From: Scatomorpha sp036653715
Lineage (GTDB): Bacteria > Bacillota > Clostridia > Oscillospirales > Oscillospiraceae
Reading direction: 5' to 3'
DNA: 5,816 bases
Assembly (NCBI GenBank): GCA_036653715.1
Contig: JAVVTL010000088.1
Coordinates: 1 to 5,816, forward strand
The notes under the pieces are model-generated. The model made no database searches and was not told the DNA's origin. It saw nothing but the letters and a program-made list of their open reading frames with translations. The translations under genes and the position numbers were made by a program. This document shows positions 1 to 5,816 of this stretch, piece by piece (positions within the stretch are counted from its first letter, which is position 1; each line of letters starts with the position of its first letter).

Positions 1-3
1 ATT

Positions 4-1983
4 TTAGACGGGTTTTGGGGTTTGGGAGTTTTTGTTGCCCATGTATTGATAGACGACCATGGAGCTTATGAGGACGAAGCCGATGATGTCTGTGACAAGG
101 CCGGGAATCATCAGGGTCAGTCCGCCGATTAGGAAGACCGCACGGCCGGGCCATGGTATCCTTCGATACAGGAAGCCGTTCATCGCCGCCGCAACGCCGA
201 AGATGCCGAGCACTGCGGTGAAGCAGATTTCAATGACCTGAATTGGCGTGGTGTTGATGAAAAGCATGGACGGGCTAAGCGCGAAGATATACGGCACGAT
301 AAACGCCGCAATCGCAAGCTTTGTGGCATTTATACCCGTTTTCATGGGGTCGCCCTTTGCGATTGCCGCGCCGGCATATGCCGCCAGCGCCACGGGCGGG
401 GTTATGTCCGCCACTATGCCGAAATAGAACACGAAGAAGTGCGCCGCCATTTTCGGGATGCCCATCTGGATGAGTATGGGCGCGCAGGTGGCGGCCATGA
501 TGCAATAGTTTGCCGTCGTCGGGACGCCCATGCCGAGGATGATGCAGCAAATCATCGTCAGCGCGAGGCCGATGATGGGGACGCCGCCGCTCAGCATTAC
601 AACTGCGCCTATGAGCTTTGAGGCAAGCCCCGTGACGGTTATGCAGCCCGCGATGATGCCCGCGATGGAGCAGGCCGCGGCGACTGTGATGGTGCCCTTG
701 GCTCCCGCCTCGAGCGCGTCGATGAATTTCTTCGGCGTAATGCGGTCGTCCTTGTTGAACAGGCTGACGAAGATGGTGACAAGGATGGCGATTGCGGCGG
801 AGAACTGCATGGAGCGCGTGTTGGTGGTGACAAGCCAAATCATGACGACCATGGGGGCAAGCAGATAGATTTTCTTCATCAGCCCGCCCAATTTAGGCAG
901 CTCGGACTTCGGAATTCCGCGAAGGCCGAGGCGCTTCGCCTCAAGGTGCACGGCGATGAAGATGCCAAGGAAATATAGGACGGCGGGAAGTATGGCGCGC
1001 ATGGCGACCTCGCCATAGCTCACGCCCATATATTCCGCCATGAGGAACGCCGCGGCGCCCATGATTGGCGGCATTATCTGACCGCCGGTGGAGGCGGATG
1101 CCTCGACCGCGCCTGCAAAGTTTGCGTCATAGCCGGTCTTTTTCATCATGGGTATCGTGACGGAGCCGGTGGTGACGGTGTTGCCAACGGAGGAGCCGGA
1201 GACCATGCCGCAGAGGGCGGAGGATATGACGGCGACCTTTGCCGGGCCGCCCGAGGACGCGCCGGCGACGGAGTTCGCGAGATTTATGAAGAAGGTCGCG
1301 ATTCCCGTGCGCTCAAGGAAAGCGCCGAAGATGATGAACACGACTATGTATTTTGCGCAGACGCTTACGGGGGTCGTCAGGACGCCGTTTGTCGTATAGA
1401 ACAGGAAATAGATTATGCGCTGGAGCTTTATGCCGGACAGGAAGGCATAGACGAGGAGCGCGCCCGCCACGCAGAGAATCGGCAGTCCCACACAGCGGCG
1501 GCAAAGCTCCATGAGTGTTAGTATGCCGATTACGCCGACAAGCACCTGAAAGCCGTTGATTTTGGTGGCGACCTTGATGATTGCGTCGGCATTTGCGGCG
1601 AAGTAGAAGAACGCGCCCGCGCCGAGCACCATGATGACAATGTCATACCAAGGCAGACTGTTGACCTTTACATGGTGCTTGCTGACGGGATAGTTCAGGA
1701 AGCCGATAATGACTATGAAACCCAAAAAGCAGGTCAGGCGCTTTTCGATGCCCATACTGCTGAAAAGCGTCATGTATACGCAGTAAAGCGAGAAGAAGGC
1801 CATAAAGTAGCGCGTGATTACCTGCGGGACTCCCTCCCACACGCGGGTGTTGGACTCCCTGTCATACTTTCGCATGACCTCCTCAATATCCGCGGCCGTG
1901 CCGACATCGGGATTGACCGTGGTATCGGTAGCTTCCGGGTTTTTTTCACTCGCGGCATCCGCGTGCTTTTTGAACAGGGACAT
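4..1983 (-). CDS. TRAP transporter fused permease (DctQ-DctM type, TAXI-associated)
   Basis: Membrane component of a tripartite ATP-independent periplasmic (TRAP) transporter. It carries the substrate handed over by the neighbouring binding protein across the cytoplasmic membrane, driven by an ion gradient. The 659-residue protein fuses the small 4-helix (Q) and large 12-helix (M) subunits, as is usual for TAXI-type systems. Residues 1-55 are hydrophilic. Q-like helices lie near 57-75, 83-98, 112-130 and 146-160, and the M domain follows from about 165. Two long Gly/Ser/Thr/Pro-rich re-entrant motifs typical of DctM are visible: residues 245-310 (containing GMVSGSSVGNT and GGQIMPPIMGA) and 484-545 (containing GMGVPTTANY and DITPPVALAAYAGA). 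The last 65 residues before the tail add further helices. The start at 1983 is fixed by an excellent ribosome binding site, and the stop is TAA at 4-6. It lies 33 bp after the binding protein gene, so the two are almost certainly co-transcribed. The family call is firm; substrate and coupling ion are unknown. Confidence 0.95.
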   Translation of the reverse strand: MSLFKKHADAASEKNPEATDTTVNPDVGTAADIEEVMRKYDRESNTRVWEGVPQVITRYFMAFFSLYCVYMTLFSSMGIEKRLTCFLGFIVIIGFLNYPVSKHHVKVNSLPWYDIVIMVLGAGAFFYFAANADAIIKVATKINGFQVLVGVIGILTLMELCRRCVGLPILCVAGALLVYAFLSGIKLQRIIYFLFYTTNGVLTTPVSVCAKYIVVFIIFGAFLERTGIATFFINLANSVAGASSGGPAKVAVISSALCGMVSGSSVGNTVTTGSVTIPMMKKTGYDANFAGAVEASASTGGQIMPPIMGAAAFLMAEYMGVSYGEVAMRAILPAVLYFLGIFIAVHLEAKRLGLRGIPKSELPKLGGLMKKIYLLAPMVVMIWLVTTNTRSMQFSAAIAILVTIFVSLFNKDDRITPKKFIDALEAGAKGTITVAAACSIAGIIAGCITVTGLASKLIGAVVMLSGGVPIIGLALTMICCIILGMGVPTTANYCIMAATCAPILIQMGIPKMAAHFFVFYFGIVADITPPVALAAYAGAAIAKGDPMKTGINATKLAIAAFIVPYIFALSPSMLFINTTPIQVIEICFTAVLGIFGVAAAMNGFLYRRIPWPGRAVFLIGGLTLMIPGLVTDIIGFVLISSMVVYQYMGNKNSQTPKPV

Positions 1984-1992
1984 ACGCTATGG

Positions 1993-2002
1993 CCTCCTTC
2001 CT
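1993..2002 (-). promoter_or_regulatory. Extended Shine-Dalgarno site of the TRAP permease
   Basis: The minus strand reads AGGAAGGAGG, ending 9 bases before the ATG at 1983. This near-maximal match to the 16S rRNA tail fixes the permease start. It also lets the second gene of the operon be translated independently of the first, whose stop is 33 bp upstream. Confidence 0.85.
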
Positions 2003-2016
2003 AAAGTTTTGCCTGA

Positions 2017-2970
2017 TTACTTAACGGGGACGGTTATTTCCTTTTCGGCAAAATACTTGGCGGCACCGGGATGATAGGGGACGTCCGTGATGGAGGTCGC
2101 AAACTCGAGGGACATCTCGTTGCCCTTGGCGTGGGACTCGGCTATGGTCTTCTGATTTTCAAAGATGGAGGAAACAAAGGCGTAGATGGCGTCCTCGGAG
2201 ACCTTGTCGTCCGCGATGATGACGGCGCCGATAGCGACTGTGCTGACGTCCTCGGGCGTGCCGTAAACGTCGGCGGCGATGGTGTAGGCGCTGTAGTACG
2301 GGGACTTCTCGATGAGGGCGGCGACATGCTCGTCGTCGATGCTCACGAGATAGACGGAGCTCGTGGCGGCGAGGGAGGAGACGGCGGTCGTGGGAGCGCC
2401 GGCGACGATGAAGGCCGCGTCAATCTTGCCGTCCTGAAGGCTCTCGGCGCTGTCGCCGAAGTTTTGGTAGACGGGGGTGATGTCGTCAAGCGTGATGTCA
2501 TAGGCACCGAGTATGTCGAGGGCGTTGTAGTAGACGCCGGAGCCGGCTGCGCCGACGGAGACGGTCTTGCCGACAAGGTCGGAGACAGAGACTATCTCGG
2601 GGTTCAGGGTGATTATCTGGACCTGCTCCATATAGAGGGCGGCAACGACGGAGAAGCCGGTGACCGGCTCTTCAAAGAGGTTTGTGCCCTTGAAGGCGTA
2701 GCTCATAACGTCCGACTGGACGAAGCCGAGCTGGACGTTGCCGGCCGTGAGGTCCTCGATGTTTGCCTGAGAACCGCCGGAGGTGACGGCTGTCACGGAG
2801 ACGTCGGTGTTGGCGGAGACGTATTGGGAAAGGACGCTGCCGAAGCCGTAGTAGGTGCCCTGGTCGCCGCCGGTGCCGAAGGATAGGGCGGTTTTCTCGC
2901 CGCCGCCGCCGCAGGCGGCAAGCGCGAATACCATGACGATGCAGAGAACGAGCGCGGTAAGCTTTTTCAT
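2017..2970 (-). CDS. TAXI-family TRAP transporter solute-binding lipoprotein
   Basis: Extracytoplasmic receptor of the TRAP transporter: it captures the substrate outside the membrane and delivers it to the fused permease encoded next. The 317-residue product starts with a lipoprotein signal peptide (Lys2-Lys3, a hydrophobic core, then the lipobox L17-A-A-C20), so it should be anchored through Cys20, followed by a Gly linker. TAXI landmarks are in order: FGTGGDQGTYYGFG (31-44), TSGGSQANIEDL (63-74) with GNVQLGFVQSDV (77-88), VGAAGSGVYYNALDIL (139-154), IDAAFIVAGAPTTA (183-196), and the C-terminal YHPGAAKYFAE (299-309). The length is normal for the family. A GAGGAG site at 2979-2984, 8 bases before the ATG, supports the start, and a promoter lies at 3035-3063. 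The best-known TAXI structure, from Thermus thermophilus, was reported with glutamate or glutamine bound, but TAXI ligands vary and none can be assigned here. Confidence 0.95.
   Translation of the reverse strand: MKKLTALVLCIVMVFALAACGGGGEKTALSFGTGGDQGTYYGFGSVLSQYVSANTDVSVTAVTSGGSQANIEDLTAGNVQLGFVQSDVMSYAFKGTNLFEEPVTGFSVVAALYMEQVQIITLNPEIVSVSDLVGKTVSVGAAGSGVYYNALDILGAYDITLDDITPVYQNFGDSAESLQDGKIDAAFIVAGAPTTAVSSLAATSSVYLVSIDDEHVAALIEKSPYYSAYTIAADVYGTPEDVSTVAIGAVIIADDKVSEDAIYAFVSSIFENQKTIAESHAKGNEMSLEFATSITDVPYHPGAAKYFAEKEITVPVK
2905..2919 (-). other. Perfect GC hairpin across the lipobox codons
   Basis: In the mRNA, GCCGCC and GGCGGC are perfect complements separated only by TGC, the codon of the lipidated Cys20. 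The 6-bp GC stem is visible in the sequence. It may simply follow from Ala-Ala-Cys-Gly-Gly being written with C-ending codons, and a functional role is speculative. Confidence 0.4.
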
Positions 2971-3034
2971 TGTTGTTTCTCCTCGATTTTTGTAAATTTT
3001 GCAGTTTTGGGTTTTTCAAATTTCAATACTACTC

Positions 3035-3063
3035 ACTATAAACCATCGCAAACGCTATTTCAA
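3035..3063 (-). promoter_or_regulatory. Sigma-A type promoter of the TRAP operon
   Basis: On the minus strand, TTGAAA (3063-3058, 5 of 6 matches to TTGACA) is followed after exactly 17 bp by TATAGT (3040-3035, 5 of 6 matches to TATAAT). Transcription would start near 3028, giving a leader of about 58 bases before the binding protein ATG at 2970. No riboswitch-like structure is apparent in that leader. The promoter lets the TRAP operon be expressed separately from the regulator gene upstream. Confidence 0.7.
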
Positions 3064-3110
3064 CACGAAAATGAACTTTTTATGAAGTTTTTTAGTAAAG
3101 CCATTGCAAA
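3040..3110. repeat. Dispersed 13-bp direct repeat around the TRAP promoter
   Basis: AAACCATCGCAAA (3040-3052) and AAGCCATTGCAAA (3098-3110) share 11 of 13 bases, with starts 58 bp apart. The first copy lies in the spacer between the -35 and -10 boxes of the TRAP promoter; the second lies about 35 bp upstream of the -35 box. This arrangement suits a transcription factor operator pair, possibly for the neighbouring LysR-type regulator. Only the repeat itself is observed. Confidence 0.45.
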
Positions 3111-3135
3111 TAATTTGACGAACTAATTTGTGACG
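3108..3135. repeat. Adjacent tandem repeat upstream of the TRAP promoter
   Basis: AAATAATTTGACG (3108-3120) is followed at once by AACTAATTTGTGACG (3121-3135). The copies match at 12 of 13 aligned positions apart from a 2-base insertion. The first copy overlaps a short dyad, CAAAT-A-ATTTG (3107-3117). The repeat lies 45-72 bp upstream of the -35 box, where activators commonly bind. A role as a binding site is inferred. Confidence 0.45.
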
Positions 3136-3164
3136 CACATTTTGCACACTTTCTCCCGAGACGT

Positions 3165-3176
3165 ACTATATATAGT
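3165..3176. repeat. 12-bp AT-rich perfect palindrome at the regulator stop codon
   Basis: ACTATATATAGT is self-complementary and its last base is part of the regulator's stop codon (3176-3178). It has no GC stem and no following T-run on the minus strand, so it is a poor terminator. It could be a protein-binding site or chance in AT-rich DNA. Confidence 0.3.
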
Positions 3177-4063
3177 TACCGCGCGGGAGTGTAGCGCTCG
3201 CGCACCCAGTCGATTACATACTCGGCAAAGCGCAAAGTGGCGGGCGCGGCTCTGTCGGGGTCCGGCACGGCGAGGGCTATAGTCCTTGAGGACGGCGGCT
3301 GCAGCTCCATGACGCGCACCTTGTCCGAGCGCCCCTCGAGCAGCAATCCCGGCATGATGGAGACGCCCAGCCCCTGCTCCACCATGGCGATTATGGCGTA
3401 GTCGTCCTTCGTTGTGAATTTGACGTTCGGCTTCACTCCCGCCGCCTCGAGTGCGCGGCGCGCGTCGTGGTCGGAGCTTTGCAGCAGGCTGATAAACGGC
3501 TCGTTTTCCGCCTCGCGCAGGGGAAAGCGCGGCAGCGACGCGAGCCTGTGGTCAATCGGCACAACCGCCAAGAGCCTGTCCTCCATGAGCGCGGTCGTCT
3601 CGAAGGCGGGATTCGACGGCAGCGCCACAAAGCCCAAATCCGCGCTGCCCTCAAGGAGCCACTGCTCCACATCGTGATAGTCGCCGCTCATGAGCTTCAG
3701 CTCGACGTTCGGGTAGTCCGTGCGGAAGCGCTTTATCATCCCCGGCAGCCAGTGGACGGAGACGGAGGTAAAGGTGCCAATCCGCACCGTGCCTGCGGCC
3801 ACGCCGCGAACGGAGGCGACTATTTGGTTCAGCTGCTCGGTATAGTTGAGTATCCCGCGGACGGCGGGCAGAATCCTCTCCCCGTCCGCCGTGAGGACGG
3901 CTCCGGAGCGCCCCCTTCGCATGAGCGGAAAGCCAAATTCCGACTCAAGCGAGCTAATCATGTGCGACACGCCGGGCTGTGTCACGCCCAAAGCCTCCGC
4001 CGCCCTCGTCAGGCTGCCCAGCTCCACCACCTTCACAAAGGCGTCGTACTTGCTCACGCTCAT
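3176..4063 (-). CDS. LysR-family transcriptional regulator
   Basis: DNA-binding regulator of the LysR type, expected to act as a tetramer whose activity changes when a small effector binds. The 295-residue product (normal length) has the N-terminal winged helix-turn-helix, with recognition region SLTRAAEALGVTQPGVSHMI at 17-36. A linker helix follows to about 90, then the effector-binding domain from GTVRIGTF (91-98) to the C-terminus, with LEGSADLGFVALP (137-149) and VEQGLGVSIMPGLL (228-241) as typical segments. The start at 4063 is preferred over the longer frame to 4195: an AAAGG site precedes it, the HTH then lies at the usual distance from the N-terminus, and the extra 44 residues would overlap the divergent promoter region. 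It diverges from putP and lies upstream of, and in the same direction as, the TRAP operon. It may control either or both and probably its own expression. Effector unknown. Confidence 0.93.
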   Translation of the reverse strand: MSVSKYDAFVKVVELGSLTRAAEALGVTQPGVSHMISSLESEFGFPLMRRGRSGAVLTADGERILPAVRGILNYTEQLNQIVASVRGVAAGTVRIGTFTSVSVHWLPGMIKRFRTDYPNVELKLMSGDYHDVEQWLLEGSADLGFVALPSNPAFETTALMEDRLLAVVPIDHRLASLPRFPLREAENEPFISLLQSSDHDARRALEAAGVKPNVKFTTKDDYAIIAMVEQGLGVSIMPGLLLEGRSDKVRVMELQPPSSRTIALAVPDPDRAAPATLRFAEYVIDWVRERYTPAR

Positions 4064-4073
4064 TGCATTACAA

Positions 4074-4080
4074 CCTTTCA
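4074..4080 (-). promoter_or_regulatory. Ribosome binding site deciding the regulator start
   Basis: The minus strand reads TGAAAGG, ending 10 bases before the ATG at 4063. It is moderate in strength, but the in-frame alternative ATG at 4081 overlaps this site and the far upstream ATG at 4195 would create an uncharacteristic extension, so 4063 is the best start. Confidence 0.6.
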
Positions 4081-4112
4081 TGTATAACATTAAATATCTG
4101 TTGGTAGCTAAT

Positions 4113-4140
4113 AATATACAGCAATAATCTCGAAATTCAA
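4113..4140 (-). promoter_or_regulatory. Probable promoter of the LysR-type regulator
   Basis: On the minus strand, TTGAAT (4140-4135, 4 of 6 matches) is followed after 16 bp by TATATT (4118-4113, 5 of 6). The predicted start near 4106 gives a leader of about 43 bases. The site is weaker than the two other promoters in this window, as expected for a regulator. The -10 box overlaps one copy of the direct repeat at 4115-4129, which would fit autoregulation. Confidence 0.5.
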
Positions 4141-4222
4141 GGGGTATCCGCGTTTTCACGCCTTGCCATACGCCTATGTGTCGGATATAATTCACGGGTA
4201 TTCATTATACAGCGCAATAATC
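4115..4222. repeat. Direct repeat pair in the putP/regulator intergenic region
   Basis: TATACAGCAATAATC (4115-4129) recurs as TATACAGCGCAATAATC (4206-4222). All 15 bases of the first copy are kept and the second has a 2-base GC insertion. The first copy overlaps the regulator's predicted -10 box; the second lies just downstream of the predicted putP transcription start. The second copy also has inverted arms, ATTAT-N8-ATAAT (4204-4221), resembling the dyads LysR-type proteins bind. Candidate operators for the adjacent regulator. Confidence 0.55.
4163..4191 (+). promoter_or_regulatory. Sigma-A type promoter of putP
   Basis: TTGCCA (4163-4168, 5 of 6 matches) is followed after exactly 17 bp by a perfect TATAAT (4186-4191). 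Transcription would start near 4198, giving a leader of about 62 bases. The spacer contains a small dyad, CATA-CGCC-TATG (4167-4178). This is the strongest promoter match in the window. Confidence 0.75.
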
Positions 4223-4243
4223 GGTATTACATTGCCTTATGTA
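4186..4243 (+). other. Nested inverted repeats at the putP start site and leader
   Basis: TATAAT (4186-4191, the -10 box) pairs with ATTATA (4204-4209) across 12 bases. GTAT-N5-ATAC (4198-4210) lies inside this. Further down, TACAT-N6-ATGTA (4228-4243) ends 2 bases before the putP ribosome binding site. All are short and AT-rich. They could be operator half-sites or, for the last, a weak leader hairpin, and some may be chance. Confidence 0.3.
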
Positions 4244-4260
4244 TCGGGAGGAAATCAACT

Positions 4261-5808
4261 ATGGAAACAGAGTCCGTACTTCACCTTATAGCCATGGCGG
4301 TCTATATGCTCGCCGTGGTCGGTATAGGCATAGCCTATGCCAAGAAAGCCAACCAGAGCACCGACAACTACTTCCTGGGCGGCAGGAGTCTCGGCCCCTG
4401 GGTCGCCGCAATGAGCGCGGAGGCCTCCGATATGTCCGGCTGGCTGCTCATGGGTCTGCCCGGCCTTGCCTACTGGAGCGGCGTTGCGGATGCCGGCTGG
4501 ACGGCGATTGGCCTTGCCATCGGCACCTACCTCAACTGGCTTGTCGTGTCGCGTCGGCTGCGCAGATACAGCGTCGCCGTGGACGCCATCACCATCCCCG
4601 ATTTCTTCTCCAACCGCTTCCACGAGAAGAACAAAATTCTCCTTACCATTGCCTCTCTCATGATAATCGTCTTCTTCACGCCCTACGCGGGCAGCTGCCT
4701 CATGGCCTGCGGCAAGCTGTTCTCCGCGCTGTTTGGCGCTTCCTATGTCTCGATGGTCATCATCGCGGCGGTCTTTGTCCTCTGCTACGTCTTCATCGGC
4801 GGCTTCCTTGCCGAGAGCGCGTCGGACTTCATGCAGGCTGTCGTCATGATTATCGCCCTCGTCTGTGTGCTGGCGCTCGGCTTCTCCGCCGGCGGCGGCG
4901 TCAAGGCAGTCATTGACAACGCAGGCTCCATCCCCGGCTTCCTCAGCCTGTTTTCGAGCGTCTCTCCCAACGGCGAGACGAGCGGCGTACTCGCCGAGAT
5001 GTTCACTTCCCCCGTCCCCTACAGCGGGCTTGCCATAGCCTCCGCGCTGGCGTGGGGCCTCGGCTACTTCGGTATGCCGCAGGTGCTTTTGCGCTTCATG
5101 GGCATACGCGAGGAAAAAGACCTCAAGCGCTCCCGCCGCGTCGCCACCGTTTGGGTTGTCATCTCGCTCATAACAGCCGTGTGCATCGGCCTTATCGGCC
5201 GCGTGCTCTTCCCCCTCGCCTACACCGCCTACGGCTCCGGCAACACCGAGTACATATTCATAAAGCTTGCGACAACCCTTATGCCGCCCCTGTTGGCGGG
5301 CTTTGTCTGCGCCGGCATCCTCGCCGCCGCCATCAGCTCCTCCGACTCCTACCTGCTCATTTCCGCCTCCGCCATCGCAAAGAACATTTGGCACAGCCTC
5401 ATCCACAAGAACGCGTCCGATAAAGAAATCATGTGGGTCTCGCGCGGGGTGCTCGTGGTCATAACCGTGTTTGCAATCTTTGTCGCCACCGGCGGGAATC
5501 AGGTCATCTTCTCCATCGTGGACTTTGCCTGGGCAGGCTTCGGTGCCGCTTTCGGCCCGCTCATGCTCTTTTCCCTTTTTTGGAAGCGCACAACCTATCC
5601 CGCCGCCATTGCCGGCATGGTCTGCGGCGGAGCCATGGTTTTCATTTGGAACTTTTGGATTTCCAAGCTCGGCGGAGCCTGGGGCATCTACGAGCTGCTC
5701 CCCGCCTTCCTGTTCTCCAGCGCCGTTATAGTCGTCGTCTCCCTCTGCACCAAGGCCCCCTCCGCAGAGATTCAAAAGGACTTCGACACCGTAAACAATC
5801 AGGTCTGA
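4261..5808 (+). CDS. putP: Sodium/proline symporter
   Basis: Secondary transporter of the sodium:solute symporter (SSS) family in the cytoplasmic membrane, importing L-proline with sodium as nutrient or osmoprotectant. The 515-residue product is close to the length of E. coli PutP (502) and resembles it along its whole length. Shared segments include the N-terminal LGGRSLGP (39-46), the signature SDMSGWLLMGLPG (56-68), FIGGFLA (178-184), WGLGYFGMP (265-273), WAGFGAAFGP (424-433) and KAPSA (498-502). Residues matching known E. coli sites are present: Asp57 and Ser59 (D55, S57) and Ser359-Ser360 (S340, T341) for sodium, and Tyr142, Trp265, Tyr269 and Pro273 (Y140, W244, Y248, P252) for proline. 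The ATG at 4261 follows a GGGAGG site at 4246-4251 with 9-base spacing. Translation ends in tandem stops, TGA-TAA. It diverges from the LysR-type gene, the classic arrangement for a regulator and its target. The SSS family call is near certain; proline specificity is likely from the conserved residues. Confidence 0.95.
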   Translation: METESVLHLIAMAVYMLAVVGIGIAYAKKANQSTDNYFLGGRSLGPWVAAMSAEASDMSGWLLMGLPGLAYWSGVADAGWTAIGLAIGTYLNWLVVSRRLRRYSVAVDAITIPDFFSNRFHEKNKILLTIASLMIIVFFTPYAGSCLMACGKLFSALFGASYVSMVIIAAVFVLCYVFIGGFLAESASDFMQAVVMIIALVCVLALGFSAGGGVKAVIDNAGSIPGFLSLFSSVSPNGETSGVLAEMFTSPVPYSGLAIASALAWGLGYFGMPQVLLRFMGIREEKDLKRSRRVATVWVVISLITAVCIGLIGRVLFPLAYTAYGSGNTEYIFIKLATTLMPPLLAGFVCAGILAAAISSSDSYLLISASAIAKNIWHSLIHKNASDKEIMWVSRGVLVVITVFAIFVATGGNQVIFSIVDFAWAGFGAAFGPLMLFSLFWKRTTYPAAIAGMVCGGAMVFIWNFWISKLGGAWGIYELLPAFLFSSAVIVVVSLCTKAPSAEIQKDFDTVNNQV

Positions 5809-5816
5809 TAAGCCAA

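Noticed and set aside
2071..2886. A 271-codon plus-strand open frame opposite the solute-binding protein gene.
   Set aside because: Its Gly/Asp/Val-rich low-complexity translation mirrors the GC-rich codons of the real gene, which has a signal peptide and clear TAXI motifs.
3073..3093. A hairpin AACTT-N6-AAGTT followed by a T-run on the plus strand, resembling a terminator.
   Set aside because: The stem is only 5 AT-rich base pairs and no plus-strand gene lies upstream to need it. On the minus strand it lacks the required T-run.
3150..3178. Possible terminator after the regulator gene (AT palindrome at 3165-3176 and TCTC-GG-GAGA nearby).
   Set aside because: The AT-only palindrome is too weak, the second stem has only 4 pairs with a 2-base loop, and neither is followed by a T-run on the minus strand.
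4149..4162. GCGT-TTTC-ACGC hairpin just upstream of the putP -35 box.
   Set aside because: The stem is only 4 bp with no T-run and no context for a terminator. It may be chance or part of a binding site, which is too little to annotate separately.
4064..4195. A 44-residue N-terminal extension of the LysR-type regulator.
   Set aside because: The extension is not LysR-like, would push the HTH far from the N-terminus, and runs through the predicted regulator promoter into the putP promoter region. The ATG at 4063 has its own ribosome binding site.
4255..5775. A 506-codon open frame antisense to almost all of putP, beginning with TTG.
   Set aside because: It is a by-product of the C/G-ending codons of putP. 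Its translation is dominated by Gly, Asp, Glu, Ala and His with no recognisable domain, whereas putP matches a known family along its full length.

Overview
The window holds four genes, all complete: three on the minus strand and one diverging on the plus strand. It probably comes from a moderately high-GC Firmicute of the clostridial type. The evidence is a lipoprotein-anchored transporter binding protein with a Leu-Ala-Ala-Cys lipobox, strong AGGAGG-type ribosome binding sites, AT-rich intergenic regions between GC-rich genes, and consensus-like sigma-A promoters. The exact lineage is inferred from these features only.

Reading the minus strand from right to left, a LysR-type regulator (4063 to 3176) is followed, after 205 bp of AT-rich regulatory DNA, by a two-gene operon for a TRAP transporter of the TAXI subtype. 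Its parts are the lipoprotein solute-binding subunit (2970 to 2017) and a fused small-plus-large membrane permease (1983 to 4), 33 bp apart. On the plus strand, a sodium/proline symporter of the PutP type (4261 to 5808) diverges from the regulator across a 197-bp intergenic region.

Functionally this is a small nutrient-uptake locus: two ion-driven secondary transporters of unrelated families, with a regulator between them and no metabolic enzyme. PutP keeps the sodium-site and proline-site residues known from Escherichia coli. The TAXI ligand cannot be read from sequence. The regulator is placed to control putP (divergent), the TRAP operon (downstream, same strand), or both.

The most interesting material is in the two intergenic regions. 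The putP/regulator region has a clear promoter facing each way and a 15/17-base direct repeat with one copy near each promoter. The TRAP leader has a near-consensus promoter, a dispersed repeat with one copy in the promoter spacer, and a tandem repeat upstream. These look like operators but are unproven. I found no mobile element, CRISPR array, RNA gene or convincing terminator. No new type of system is evident: the genes belong to known families.
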